Shown here: one piece after another, positions 26,066 to 35,774 of the stretch | Layout of the letters: each line of letters starts with the position of its first letter | Position numbering within the stretch: position 1 is the first letter of the stretch | Assembly (NCBI RefSeq): GCF_000966285.1 | Contig: NZ_KQ031391.1 | Location: forward strand, 5,766,430 to 5,830,429 | Direction of reading: 5' to 3' | Length of the DNA: 64,000 bases | Source: Pseudofrankia sp. DC12 | Lineage (GTDB): Bacteria > Actinomycetota > Actinomycetes > Frankiales > Frankiaceae | Notes under the pieces: generated by a model | What the model was told of the DNA's origin: nothing | The model's database searches: none | The model's input: the letters and a program-made list of their open reading frames with translations, nothing else | Translations under genes and position numbers: made by a program

Positions 26066-27333
26066 CCGAGTCCGGGCCCGCGGCGGCCCGTAGTGTTACT
26101 GTGCCGCCGGCCGCCGCTCTCCCCCTCCCGCGCGGCGGCGACGTGCGCGAGGCCGGGAGGCCAGCCGCGGCGGCGCCCTCCTGGCCTGTCTTCGGCCCCG
26201 AGGAGGTCGCCGCCGCGGTCGAGGCGCTCAACAGCGGCGCGGTGAACTATTGGACGGGTACCCACGGACGCCGGTTCGAGCAGGAGTTCGCGGCGGCTGT
26301 CGGATGTCAACATGGTGTGGCCGTGGCCAACGGGACGGTGGCGTTGGAGATCGGGCTGCGGGTCCTCGGTATCGGGCCGGGTGACGAGGTGATAGTGCCA
26401 AGCCGGACCTTCTTCGCGTCCGCGAGTGCCGTCGTCGCGCTCGGTGCGCGCCCGGTCGTGGTCGATGTGGATCCCGACTCTCAGAACCTCACCGCCCGGA
26501 CGGTCGCGGCCGGACTCACCTCTCGTACCAGGGCCATCGTCGCGGTGCACCTCGCCGGGTGGCCCGTCGAGATGCCGAGCCTGCTGGAGCTCGCGCGTCG
26601 GCACAGGCTTGCCGTCATCGAAGACTGCGCGCAGGCCCACGGCGCGCGCCTGCACGGACGCCCCGTCGGTTCCTGGGGCGACGTGGCGGCCTGGTCCTTC
26701 TGCCAGGACAAGATCCTCACCACGGCGGGCGAGGGGGGGATGATCACAACAAACGACGCGGCTCTTCACCGAGAGGCGTGGTCCTACAAGGACCATGGCA
26801 AGAGCTGGAGCAAGACCCGCACGGCTCCCAGCGGTGTTGGGTTCCGCTGGCTGCACGACTCCTTCGGCACGAATGCCCGGATGCACGAACTCGCCGCCGC
26901 GGTAGGCCGCGCCGCTCTGCCGCGGCTGCCGGCCGACCTCGTGGCACGCCGCCGGAACGCGGCGATCCTCGCCGAACGGCTCGCCGGGCTGCCGGCCCTG
27001 CGCGCGACCGCACCGCCGCCATGGGCCGAGCACGCCTACTACCGCTGGTACGCGTTCGTCCGGCCGGAACAACTGCGGGACGGATGGGATCGGGACCGCG
27101 TACTCGCCTCCCTTGTCGCCGCAGGCGTGCCGTGCAGCGTCGGATCCTGCGGCGAGATCTACCGGGAAGCGGCCTTCCCGGCCGCCTGGCGGCCAGCACG
27201 GGAACTGCCGGTCGCCGCGGCGCTGGCCCGCACGTCGCTGGCCTTTCTCGTCCACCCGACCCTCGAACCCGAGGACATGCACCACTGCGCGGACCTCATC
27301 GTCAGCGTCCTGTCTGAAGCGAGCACGTGCTAG
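26062..27333 (+). CDS. DegT/DnrJ/EryC1-family sugar aminotransferase
   Basis: PLP-dependent aminotransferase that converts a nucleotide-linked keto sugar to an amino sugar. Seen: the N-terminal GAVNYWTGTHGRRFEQEFA, VANGTVALEIGLRVLGIGPG, IVPSRTFFASASAVVALGA, IEDCAQAHGA (Asp contacting PLP) and WSFCQDKILTTAGEGGM with the Schiff-base lysine. The 423 aa length is normal once the 40-residue low-complexity N-terminus is allowed for. The 4-bp overlap with the PglC-type gene and the following epimerase and dehydrogenase genes place it in nucleotide-sugar synthesis for the glycan. A PglE/PseC-like role (UDP-4-amino sugar) is inferred; no 4,6-dehydratase of the PglF type was seen in the window. Confidence 0.87.
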   Translation: MTESGPAAARSVTVPPAAALPLPRGGDVREAGRPAAAAPSWPVFGPEEVAAAVEALNSGAVNYWTGTHGRRFEQEFAAAVGCQHGVAVANGTVALEIGLRVLGIGPGDEVIVPSRTFFASASAVVALGARPVVVDVDPDSQNLTARTVAAGLTSRTRAIVAVHLAGWPVEMPSLLELARRHRLAVIEDCAQAHGARLHGRPVGSWGDVAAWSFCQDKILTTAGEGGMITTNDAALHREAWSYKDHGKSWSKTRTAPSGVGFRWLHDSFGTNARMHELAAAVGRAALPRLPADLVARRRNAAILAERLAGLPALRATAPPPWAEHAYYRWYAFVRPEQLRDGWDRDRVLASLVAAGVPCSVGSCGEIYREAAFPAAWRPARELPVAAALARTSLAFLVHPTLEPEDMHHCADLIVSVLSEASTC

Positions 27334-27353
27334 CCAGCCATGAGGAGCCAACT

Positions 27354-28352
27354 ATGAAAGTCGTCGTCACCGGCGGCGCCGGTTTCATCGGTTCGCACGT
27401 GTGCGAGGGACTCGTCCGACGGGGTGTCGCCGAGGTCGTGGCCTTCGACGACCTCAGCACCGGCAGCGCGGCCAACGTGGCCGGCACCGGTGTCGACCTG
27501 GTCGAGGGCAGCCTCTTGGACTGGTCTGCCGTAGCCGCCGTCGTAGCCGGCGCGAGTAGCGTCGTCCACCTCGCCGCGTTGCCCTCGGTGCCCCGCTCGC
27601 TGGCCGACCCACTGGCCTCCCACGAAGTCAATGTGACTGGCACGGTGCACGTACTCGAGGCGGCCCGTGCGTGTGGGGCGCACGTCGTCATGGCTTCGTC
27701 GTCGTCCGTGTACGGCGCGCAGAGCGCGCTGCCCAAGACCGAGGACATGGCGCCGCGGCCGGTCAGTCCCTACGCCGCGAGCAAGCTCGCCGCCGAGAGC
27801 TACACCCTGGCCTACGCCCGCTCGTTCGCCGTGCCCGCGCTCGCCGTCCGGCTGTTCAACGTGTTCGGGCCGCGGCAGCGGGCGGACAGCGCCTACGCGG
27901 CGGTCATCCCCCGGTTCATCCAGGCCGCCATCGCGGGCACGCCGCTGCAGGTCCACGGAGACGGAAGACAGACTCGGGACTTCACCTTCGTCGGATCCGT
28001 GGCCGACCGGCTCTGCGAGGCGGCCATCCGCCGGATCGTCCATGACGGGCCGGTGAACCTCGCCTTCGGGTCGCGCACCAGCCTGCTGGCGATCGTCGGC
28101 CTGCTGGGCGAGATCCTCGGCCGGTCGCCGGACATCGCCCATGTCGCGGCGCGGCCTGGTGACGTGCGTGACTCCCAAGCTGGCACAGAGATCCTGAACC
28201 AGCTGTTCCCGGGAGCGGAACCGCACGACCTGCGAGGCGCGCTGGCCGAGACCGTCGCCTGGCACGTCCACCGGGCGGCCTCCTGCGCGCCGTCCGCCAT
28301 GGTCGGATCCACGGGGGCGTCGCTGGTGCCTGCGCAAGCCCCGGTCGGGTGA
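27354..28352 (+). CDS. NAD-dependent nucleotide-sugar epimerase/dehydratase (extended SDR)
   Basis: 332-residue extended short-chain dehydrogenase. MKVVVTGGAGFIGSHVCEGL gives the GxxGxxG NAD site; HLAALPSVPRS, the catalytic Ser in MASSSSVYG and the YxxxK dyad in SPYAASKLAAE follow. NVFGPRQ and GDGRQTRDFTFV place it near UDP-glucose or UDP-GlcNAc 4-epimerases. The ATG at 27354 is chosen because GAGGAG precedes it by about 8 nt; the longer frame overlaps the previous gene. It is the third gene of the operon. Epimerase is preferred over dehydratase, but the substrate is not fixed by the sequence. Confidence 0.87.
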   Translation: MKVVVTGGAGFIGSHVCEGLVRRGVAEVVAFDDLSTGSAANVAGTGVDLVEGSLLDWSAVAAVVAGASSVVHLAALPSVPRSLADPLASHEVNVTGTVHVLEAARACGAHVVMASSSSVYGAQSALPKTEDMAPRPVSPYAASKLAAESYTLAYARSFAVPALAVRLFNVFGPRQRADSAYAAVIPRFIQAAIAGTPLQVHGDGRQTRDFTFVGSVADRLCEAAIRRIVHDGPVNLAFGSRTSLLAIVGLLGEILGRSPDIAHVAARPGDVRDSQAGTEILNQLFPGAEPHDLRGALAETVAWHVHRAASCAPSAMVGSTGASLVPAQAPVG

Positions 28353-28374
28353 CCAGCGCGGCTCGGACGCTGTC

Positions 28375-28399
28375 ACGTTAAGTATTTGACTGATAACGT
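28375..28399. promoter_or_regulatory. Short inverted repeat before the sugar dehydrogenase gene
   Basis: ACGTTA and TAACGT form a perfect 6-bp inverted repeat separated by 13 bp, ending 7 bp before the ATG. It lies in a locally A/T-rich spacer and also contains TTGACT. It could be an operator or an internal promoter of the operon; nothing else supports this. Confidence 0.25.
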
Positions 28400-28406
28400 T
28401 GAGTGC

Positions 28407-29735
28407 ATGAGTGATCTCGGGAAGCTCGTCGTCGTCGGGCAGGGCTACGTGGGCCTGCCGCTGACCATGCGGTCGGTCGCGGCGGGCTGGCACGTCGTCG
28501 GCGTCGACGTCGACGAGTACCGGGTGAAGCGGCTGGCCGTCGGCGAGTCCTACATCGACGACGTCACCGATGGGGACCTGCGGGCGGCGTTGGCCACCGG
28601 TCGTTATGAGCCGGTTGCCGATTACGGCCCGGCGGCTGGATTCGACGTCGCCGTGGTCACCGTGCCGACCCCGCTGCGTGACGGTGTCCCTGACGTGCTG
28701 CATGTCGGCGAGGCTGGCCGCCGCCTCGCCCCGCTGGTGCGGCCGGGAGTGACGGTGGTGCTCGAGTCCACCACCTACCCCGGCACCACCGAGGAACTGT
28801 TCGGCCCGCTGCTGGAGGCGGGCTCCGGCCTGGTCGCCGGCCGGGACTTCCGGCTTGGCTACTCGCCGGAGCGCATCGACCCTGGCAACCGAACCTGGAA
28901 CCTGGGAAACACCCCGAAGGTCGTCTGCGGGGTCGACGAGGCGTCGCTCGCCGCGGTGCGCGCCTTCTACGACACGATCGTCACCCAGACCGTCCCGGTC
29001 AGCTCCACCCGGACCGGCGAGCTCACCAAGCTGCTGGAGAACACCTTCCGGCACGTCAACATCGCGCTGGTCAACGAGCTGGCCATGGTCGCGGGCCAGC
29101 TCGGCGTCGACGTCTGGGAGGCGATCGACGCCGCCGCCACCAAGCCATACGGGTTCATGCGGTTCACCCCCGGCCCGGGCGTCGGCGGGCACTGCCTGCC
29201 GATCGACCCGTCCTACCTGTCCTGGCGGGTCGAGCGCAGCGTCGGACGCCCGTTCCGGTTCGTGGAGCTCGCCAACGACATCAACGACCACATGCCCGAC
29301 CATGTCGTCGCCCGGGTGGGCCTGATGCTCAACGACCGCGGCCGGCCGGTGCGTGGCAGCCGGATCTTGCTGCTCGGCCTGTCGTACAAGAAGAACAGTG
29401 GCGATGCCAGGGAGTCGCCGGCGGTGCGGGTCGCCACGCTGCTCGCGGGGCTCGGCGCGGACGTCCGGGCCACCGACCCGCACGTCGACCCGGCGCAGGT
29501 CCGCGCCCCGGTCCGGCTCGTCGAGCTGGACGAGGCGGAGCTCGCCGCCGCCGACCTCGTCGTCGTCCTCGTCGACCACGACCTGTTCCCGCGCGGCCTG
29601 GTCACCCGGTTCGCCCGCGTGGTACTCGACACCCGACGCTGGCTGCCGCCGGCCCCGGTCGTCCCGGCCCAGCGCCGCGCCCCGGACGCGGAGAGCCTGA
29701 TCGTCCCGGCGGCCGCGCGGGTGGAGTCGCTCTGA
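28407..29735 (+). CDS. UDP-glucose/UDP-N-acetylhexosamine 6-dehydrogenase family
   Basis: Nucleotide-sugar dehydrogenase (442 aa) that oxidises C6 to give a UDP-uronic acid, using two NAD. The N-terminal NAD domain has VVVGQGYVGLPLTMRSVAAG; VVTVPTPL and VLESTTYPGTTEEL follow; the central helix region reads ELTKLLENTFRHVNIALVNE. The catalytic cysteine is in GPGVGGHCLPIDPSYLSW. The C-terminal domain has LLLGLSYKKNSGDARESPAV. The GHCLPIDP form is that of the WecC/WbpA group (UDP-ManNAc or UDP-GlcNAc dehydrogenases). Start at the ATG 28407; the track-longest TTG start 21 bp upstream has no support. Gap to the epimerase is 54 bp. Confidence 0.88.
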   Translation: MSDLGKLVVVGQGYVGLPLTMRSVAAGWHVVGVDVDEYRVKRLAVGESYIDDVTDGDLRAALATGRYEPVADYGPAAGFDVAVVTVPTPLRDGVPDVLHVGEAGRRLAPLVRPGVTVVLESTTYPGTTEELFGPLLEAGSGLVAGRDFRLGYSPERIDPGNRTWNLGNTPKVVCGVDEASLAAVRAFYDTIVTQTVPVSSTRTGELTKLLENTFRHVNIALVNELAMVAGQLGVDVWEAIDAAATKPYGFMRFTPGPGVGGHCLPIDPSYLSWRVERSVGRPFRFVELANDINDHMPDHVVARVGLMLNDRGRPVRGSRILLLGLSYKKNSGDARESPAVRVATLLAGLGADVRATDPHVDPAQVRAPVRLVELDEAELAAADLVVVLVDHDLFPRGLVTRFARVVLDTRRWLPPAPVVPAQRRAPDAESLIVPAAARVESL

Positions 29736-29794
29736 AACCCGCCGACCGCCGGCCGGATGCCGCCTCGGTCCCCCCGCCCGCTGATGCTTCCGCT

Positions 29795-30625
29795 ATGGCG
29801 GCGTCCCCCGACGCCGCGCGGGCCTCGGCCGTCCCGCGCCCGTCGGCGCCCGGGGCTCCCGGTGGCGTGCCGGCCGCGGAGCCGCCCGTTCAGGCGGCCG
29901 CGCGGCCTTCGCACCCAGGTGTCGCGCCGCCCATCGATCTCGCCCTGTTCGGGGTGGCGATCGCCGCGCGTGGCCGTCCCGGCCGGACCGGCGCGCAGGA
30001 GGCGGCCTGGACCGTGCTGCACCTGGGCGCGGCCGACGACGAGCACGGCCGGGCCAGTGCGGTCGACCTGCTCGCCGGCCTGCGCCACGCTGGCCAGCCG
30101 GCCCGGCTGCGCCTCGTCGGCCCGCTGCCGCAGGCGCAGCGCGGCCGACTGCTGGAGCGGGCCACCGACGAGGGAGTGGTCGGCGCCCTCGACCTTCTCG
30201 GTGCGCGCGCGCCGCACGAGATCGCGCGGCTGCTCGTCGAGGCCGCGCTGCTGGTCGTTCCCGTCCCGGCCGGCCTCGTGGCGCGGCCACGCCGTGACGT
30301 GGCGGGGGCGGGCCACGCGCTTGACGACGGGGCCCTCGTCGCCGTCGCGCTGGCCGGGTGCGCCGCCGGCACGCCCGTGCTCGCTCCGGATCTGCCCGGG
30401 ATGCGCGCCCTGGCCGCCGAGCTGCCCGAGGTCACGCTGATGGCGCCGAAGGCACCGGCCGAGGCCTGGGCGCGGGCCGCCGCCGGCCCACTGCCCGTCC
30501 CGCCGACGCCGGACGAGCGCTGGACCGCGCTGCGGCGCCTGCGCCGCTCGTCCTTCTGCCAGGACCGCCCCGCGCTGGGCGCCGCCGCCGCCGGGGGCCC
30601 GGCCAGCCAGCCACCGCGCGGCTGA
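29795..30625 (+). CDS. Half-size GT-B glycosyltransferase-like protein (C-terminal domain only)
   Basis: 276-residue protein whose central part (about 70-230) resembles only the C-terminal Glycos_transf_1 half of GT4 enzymes: WTVLHLGAADDEHGRASAVD, ARLRLVGPLPQ, GALDLLGARAPHEIARLLVEAALLVVPVP, then ALAGCAAGTPVLAPDLPGMRAL. The N-terminal acceptor half is absent, replaced by 45 low-complexity residues, and the usual glutamates of EX7E are not visible (the region reads ALDDGALVAVALAG). It may be inactive, a partner of another GT, or a degenerate gene. It ends the five-gene operon, 59 bp after the dehydrogenase gene. Confidence 0.5.
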   Translation: MAASPDAARASAVPRPSAPGAPGGVPAAEPPVQAAARPSHPGVAPPIDLALFGVAIAARGRPGRTGAQEAAWTVLHLGAADDEHGRASAVDLLAGLRHAGQPARLRLVGPLPQAQRGRLLERATDEGVVGALDLLGARAPHEIARLLVEAALLVVPVPAGLVARPRRDVAGAGHALDDGALVAVALAGCAAGTPVLAPDLPGMRALAAELPEVTLMAPKAPAEAWARAAAGPLPVPPTPDERWTALRRLRRSSFCQDRPALGAAAAGGPASQPPRG

Positions 30626-30927
30626 CCGGCGCCCTCCTCCAGATCTGTGAGCTTTCTGATAGCCCTGGGGTTCCGCGACGCCTGGGCCGACACGGCCTCT
30701 CATCAGCGCTATAGTTAGCAAAGCTAAGTAACTCGCTGGCGATGCGACCGTCACCGCGTCCGCCGAGGTGTGGGCGGCCGGGTTGGGAGTGCCAGGATTG
30801 GGGCGGGGCGGCGACCGACCGACCGACCCGTGTTTGACCGTGCCCTCCGCTGGGCTAACCAGGCCGGGCGGGTGCGCCGAGTCGACGGAACGCGGCGCGT
30901 TGGGTGTGACAGAAGGAGACGACGAGC
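30626..30927. other. Upstream region of acnA
   Basis: About 300 bp without a gene. It contains the 13-bp palindrome at 30715-30727 next to a GCTATAGTT stretch that could be a -10 element, and AGAAGGAG about 10 nt before the acnA ATG as a strong ribosome-binding site. No terminator for the preceding glycan operon was recognised. Confidence 0.5.
30715..30727. promoter_or_regulatory. Palindrome TTAGCAAAGCTAA, candidate operator upstream of acnA
   Basis: Perfect 5-bp inverted repeat around AAA in a short AT-rich island, directly beside TATAGT. In actinobacteria acnA is often under a dedicated repressor, so a repressor site here is plausible, but the matching regulator was not identified in the window. 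Confidence 0.4.
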
Positions 30928-33720
<2,793 letters not shown>

Positions 33721-33746
33721 CGATCCAGCCACGCGTGACTGCTCTA

Positions 33747-33778
33747 CCAGGGGCCCGGGGCTACTCCCGGGCCCCTGG
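33747..33778 (+). terminator. Strong hairpin terminator after acnA
   Basis: A perfect 13-bp stem, CCAGGGGCCCGGG and CCCGGGCCCCTGG, with loop GCTACT begins 26 bp after the acnA stop. It lacks a T-tract, as is usual for high-GC actinomycetes. Confidence 0.85.
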
Positions 33779-33900
33779 CCGTGCGTGGGTTTCCGTACCA
33801 TGGGCTGATGGGTCAGGCACTGATGGATCGGACACCCTTCGATGAGAGACCTAGATCGACGGCCGGCTGGTATCAGCGGCGATACCGTGTGGGAGTGGCT

Positions 33901-34098
33901 ATGACGCTGAGACTTACCGATGAGGAGACAGAGGCGCTGCGGCGCCGCTCCGAGGTAGAGCAGCGTTCGATGCAGGAGATTGCACGTCAGGCGATCCGGG
34001 AGTACACAGAGGCGCACGGTCGCGCAGAGCTACTCGACCAGGTGCTCGACGACGAACTGCCGCGTTATTCAGAGGCGTTGCGCCGGCTCGGCGAATGA
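33901..34098 (+). CDS. Ribbon-helix-helix-type antitoxin
   Basis: 65-residue small protein starting MTLRLTDEETEALRRRSEVE: a beta-strand followed by two helices as in RHH/CopG/Arc-type DNA-binding antitoxins, with a C-terminal acidic helix (ELLDQVLDDELPRYSEALRR) that would cap the toxin. The ATG at 33901 has GGGAG before it; the longer frame is not RHH-like. It sits 15 bp before a Doc-type toxin gene, the normal antitoxin-first order. Autoregulation of the pair is expected for this family but no operator is pinpointed. Confidence 0.8.
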   Translation: MTLRLTDEETEALRRRSEVEQRSMQEIARQAIREYTEAHGRAELLDQVLDDELPRYSEALRRLGE

Positions 34099-34113
34099 AC
34101 CGGTCGGACCGCG

Positions 34114-34491
34114 ATGCTCTACCTGACCCTTCCTGAGCTGCTCCACGTCGCTGGGCGCATGCTCGGCGCCAGGCCCCTCGTCCGCGACCACGGCCTGCTG
34201 GCCTCTGCGCTTGCGCGCCCGCGTTCTACCGTGCCTGGGCGGGACGCCCACCCATCGCTCGACCTCAAGGCCGCCGCTCTGGTGCATTCCCTGGCCCGTG
34301 ACCACGCCTTGGTGGATGGGAACAAGCGTTTGGCGCTTGCCGCCGCCATGGCCTTCTACGGCTTCAACGGTCGCCGTCTGTCCCTGACGAACGACGAGGC
34401 ATACGACCTGGTGATCAGCATCGCTGAGGGGAAGCTGGACACGGTTGAAGAGATCGCGGCGGTCCTTGCCGGTGGCACCGAACCACGGTGA
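34114..34491 (+). CDS. Doc-family (Fic fold) toxin
   Basis: 125-residue Doc-type toxin. The Fic motif is H64-ALVDGNKR, matching HxFx[D]GNKR with Leu in the Phe position. Doc toxins phosphorylate EF-Tu (they use ATP in the inverted orientation compared with AMPylating Fic proteins) and so stop translation; that is family knowledge. The helical core LKAAALVHSLARDHALVDGN and NKRLALAAAMAFYGFNGRRL is complete, so the toxin looks functional. It is co-transcribed with the RHH antitoxin upstream. Confidence 0.85.
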   Translation: MLYLTLPELLHVAGRMLGARPLVRDHGLLASALARPRSTVPGRDAHPSLDLKAAALVHSLARDHALVDGNKRLALAAAMAFYGFNGRRLSLTNDEAYDLVISIAEGKLDTVEEIAAVLAGGTEPR

Positions 34492-34657
34492 CGTGACTGG
34501 AGCGGGACCAGCCCCAGTCGTGGGCGGGCTCACAGCAGCCCAGTGAGCCGCCACCGGCGGCGATTGAGGCCGGGTTGGCAGGATGACGGCGTGAGGACCT
34601 TTGCACGCGCCTTCCCGGCGTCCGATGCCCGCGTCACCCGAGGCGAGGAGTGGCGAG

Positions 34658-35464
34658 ATGGCTGATCGGCCGGGGGCTGAGGAACTGCTCGGGCTGGCGG
34701 TGGACGTCGCGACTGAGGCGGGGCAGCTGGCACTGCGCGGGCGCGCCGGGACAGTGGCGGCCGAGTCGACCAAGTCGTCGCCGACAGACGTCGTCACCGC
34801 GCTCGACCGGGCGTCCGAGGAGCTGGTGGCCAGGCGCTTGCTGGAGGCCCGGCCGGACGACGGGATCCTCGGGGAGGAGGGGGCCGACGCGACCGGGACG
34901 TCCGGGGTGCGCTGGATCGTTGACCCGATTGACGGGACGGTCAACTTCCTCTACAACCTGCCGAACTGGGCCGTGTCCCTGGCCGCCGAGGTCGATGGCG
35001 AGGTCGTCGCGGGGGTCGTCTACGCGCCGGCGCTCGGCCGGACCTATACGGCACTACGCGGGGGTGGCGCGGCCATCGACGGCAGGCCCCTGCACGTCTC
35101 GGCGGTCGACAGCCTCGCCATGGCCCTGATCGCCACCGGGTTCGGCTACACCGTCGAGCGCCGTACCGCCCAGATCAACGTGCTGACGAGGGTGATCCCG
35201 AAGGTCCGGGACATCCGCCGGATGGGCGCCGCGTCGCTGGACCTGTGTGCCGTCGCCGCCGGCACCCTGGACGGCTACTACGAGCGTGGCCTGAAGCCCT
35301 GGGACCACGCCGCCGGTGGCCTGATCGCCGCCGAGGCCGGTGCCGTCACAGGCGGCCTCGACGGAGCACCCGGCAGCGAGGCCCTCTACATCGCCGCCCC
35401 GCGGGCGATCTTCACCGCGCTCGCGTCCCTGCTCGCGGAGGAGCCCCGCGCCGACCGTGACTAG
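34658..35464 (+). CDS. Inositol-1-monophosphatase family protein
   Basis: 268-residue Mg-dependent, Li-sensitive-type phosphatase. Motifs: the metal ligands GEEGA (loop), DPIDGTVNFLYNLPNWAVS and the C-terminal WDHAAGGLIAAEAGAVTGG. It dephosphorylates inositol-1-phosphate or related sugar phosphates; in actinobacteria one paralogue feeds phosphatidylinositol and mycothiol synthesis. The ATG at 34658 is preferred because GAGGAG ends 7 nt before it, over a GTG 57 bp upstream. It follows the toxin-antitoxin pair on the same strand, with a 166-bp gap. Confidence 0.9.
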   Translation: MADRPGAEELLGLAVDVATEAGQLALRGRAGTVAAESTKSSPTDVVTALDRASEELVARRLLEARPDDGILGEEGADATGTSGVRWIVDPIDGTVNFLYNLPNWAVSLAAEVDGEVVAGVVYAPALGRTYTALRGGGAAIDGRPLHVSAVDSLAMALIATGFGYTVERRTAQINVLTRVIPKVRDIRRMGAASLDLCAVAAGTLDGYYERGLKPWDHAAGGLIAAEAGAVTGGLDGAPGSEALYIAAPRAIFTALASLLAEEPRADRD

Positions 35465-35774
35465 GGCCGCCTCCCCAATCTTGGGTGCTCGGCCGTCCAG
35501 CAGCACCTTCGTGCCCGTGATCACCCTTTGGGCCCTCAAGCGGTCGCAGAAACGCCCTGGTCACAACCACGCAGGGGCCGAGGCGGCGATCAACGGGCTG
35601 GCAGGCGGTGCCGTAGGCGCTGGCCTGGTCAGGGCCGGGTGGGTTTCGGGTCGCCGTGGCGCGGTCAGACACCGCCAGAATCGGCCGATCGGCTTGGGGA
35701 GGCGTTGGCGGCCGGCGACCGCCACGCCGTGCACCGTTGGATTAGCAGTTTGCGATCACCCGTAGGATTTAAGG
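35465..35774. other. Gap before valS
   Basis: About 310 bp with no gene I can support. No T-box stem or specifier loop was recognised upstream of valS. A/T-rich TTGGATTAGCAG and TAGGATTTAAGG near 35735-35775 may be promoter and ribosome-binding parts. Confidence 0.4.

Noticed and set aside
35465-35774. T-box riboswitch upstream of valS
   Set aside because: No T-box core motif or specifier-type stem could be found by eye, and the gap holds nothing else recognisable.
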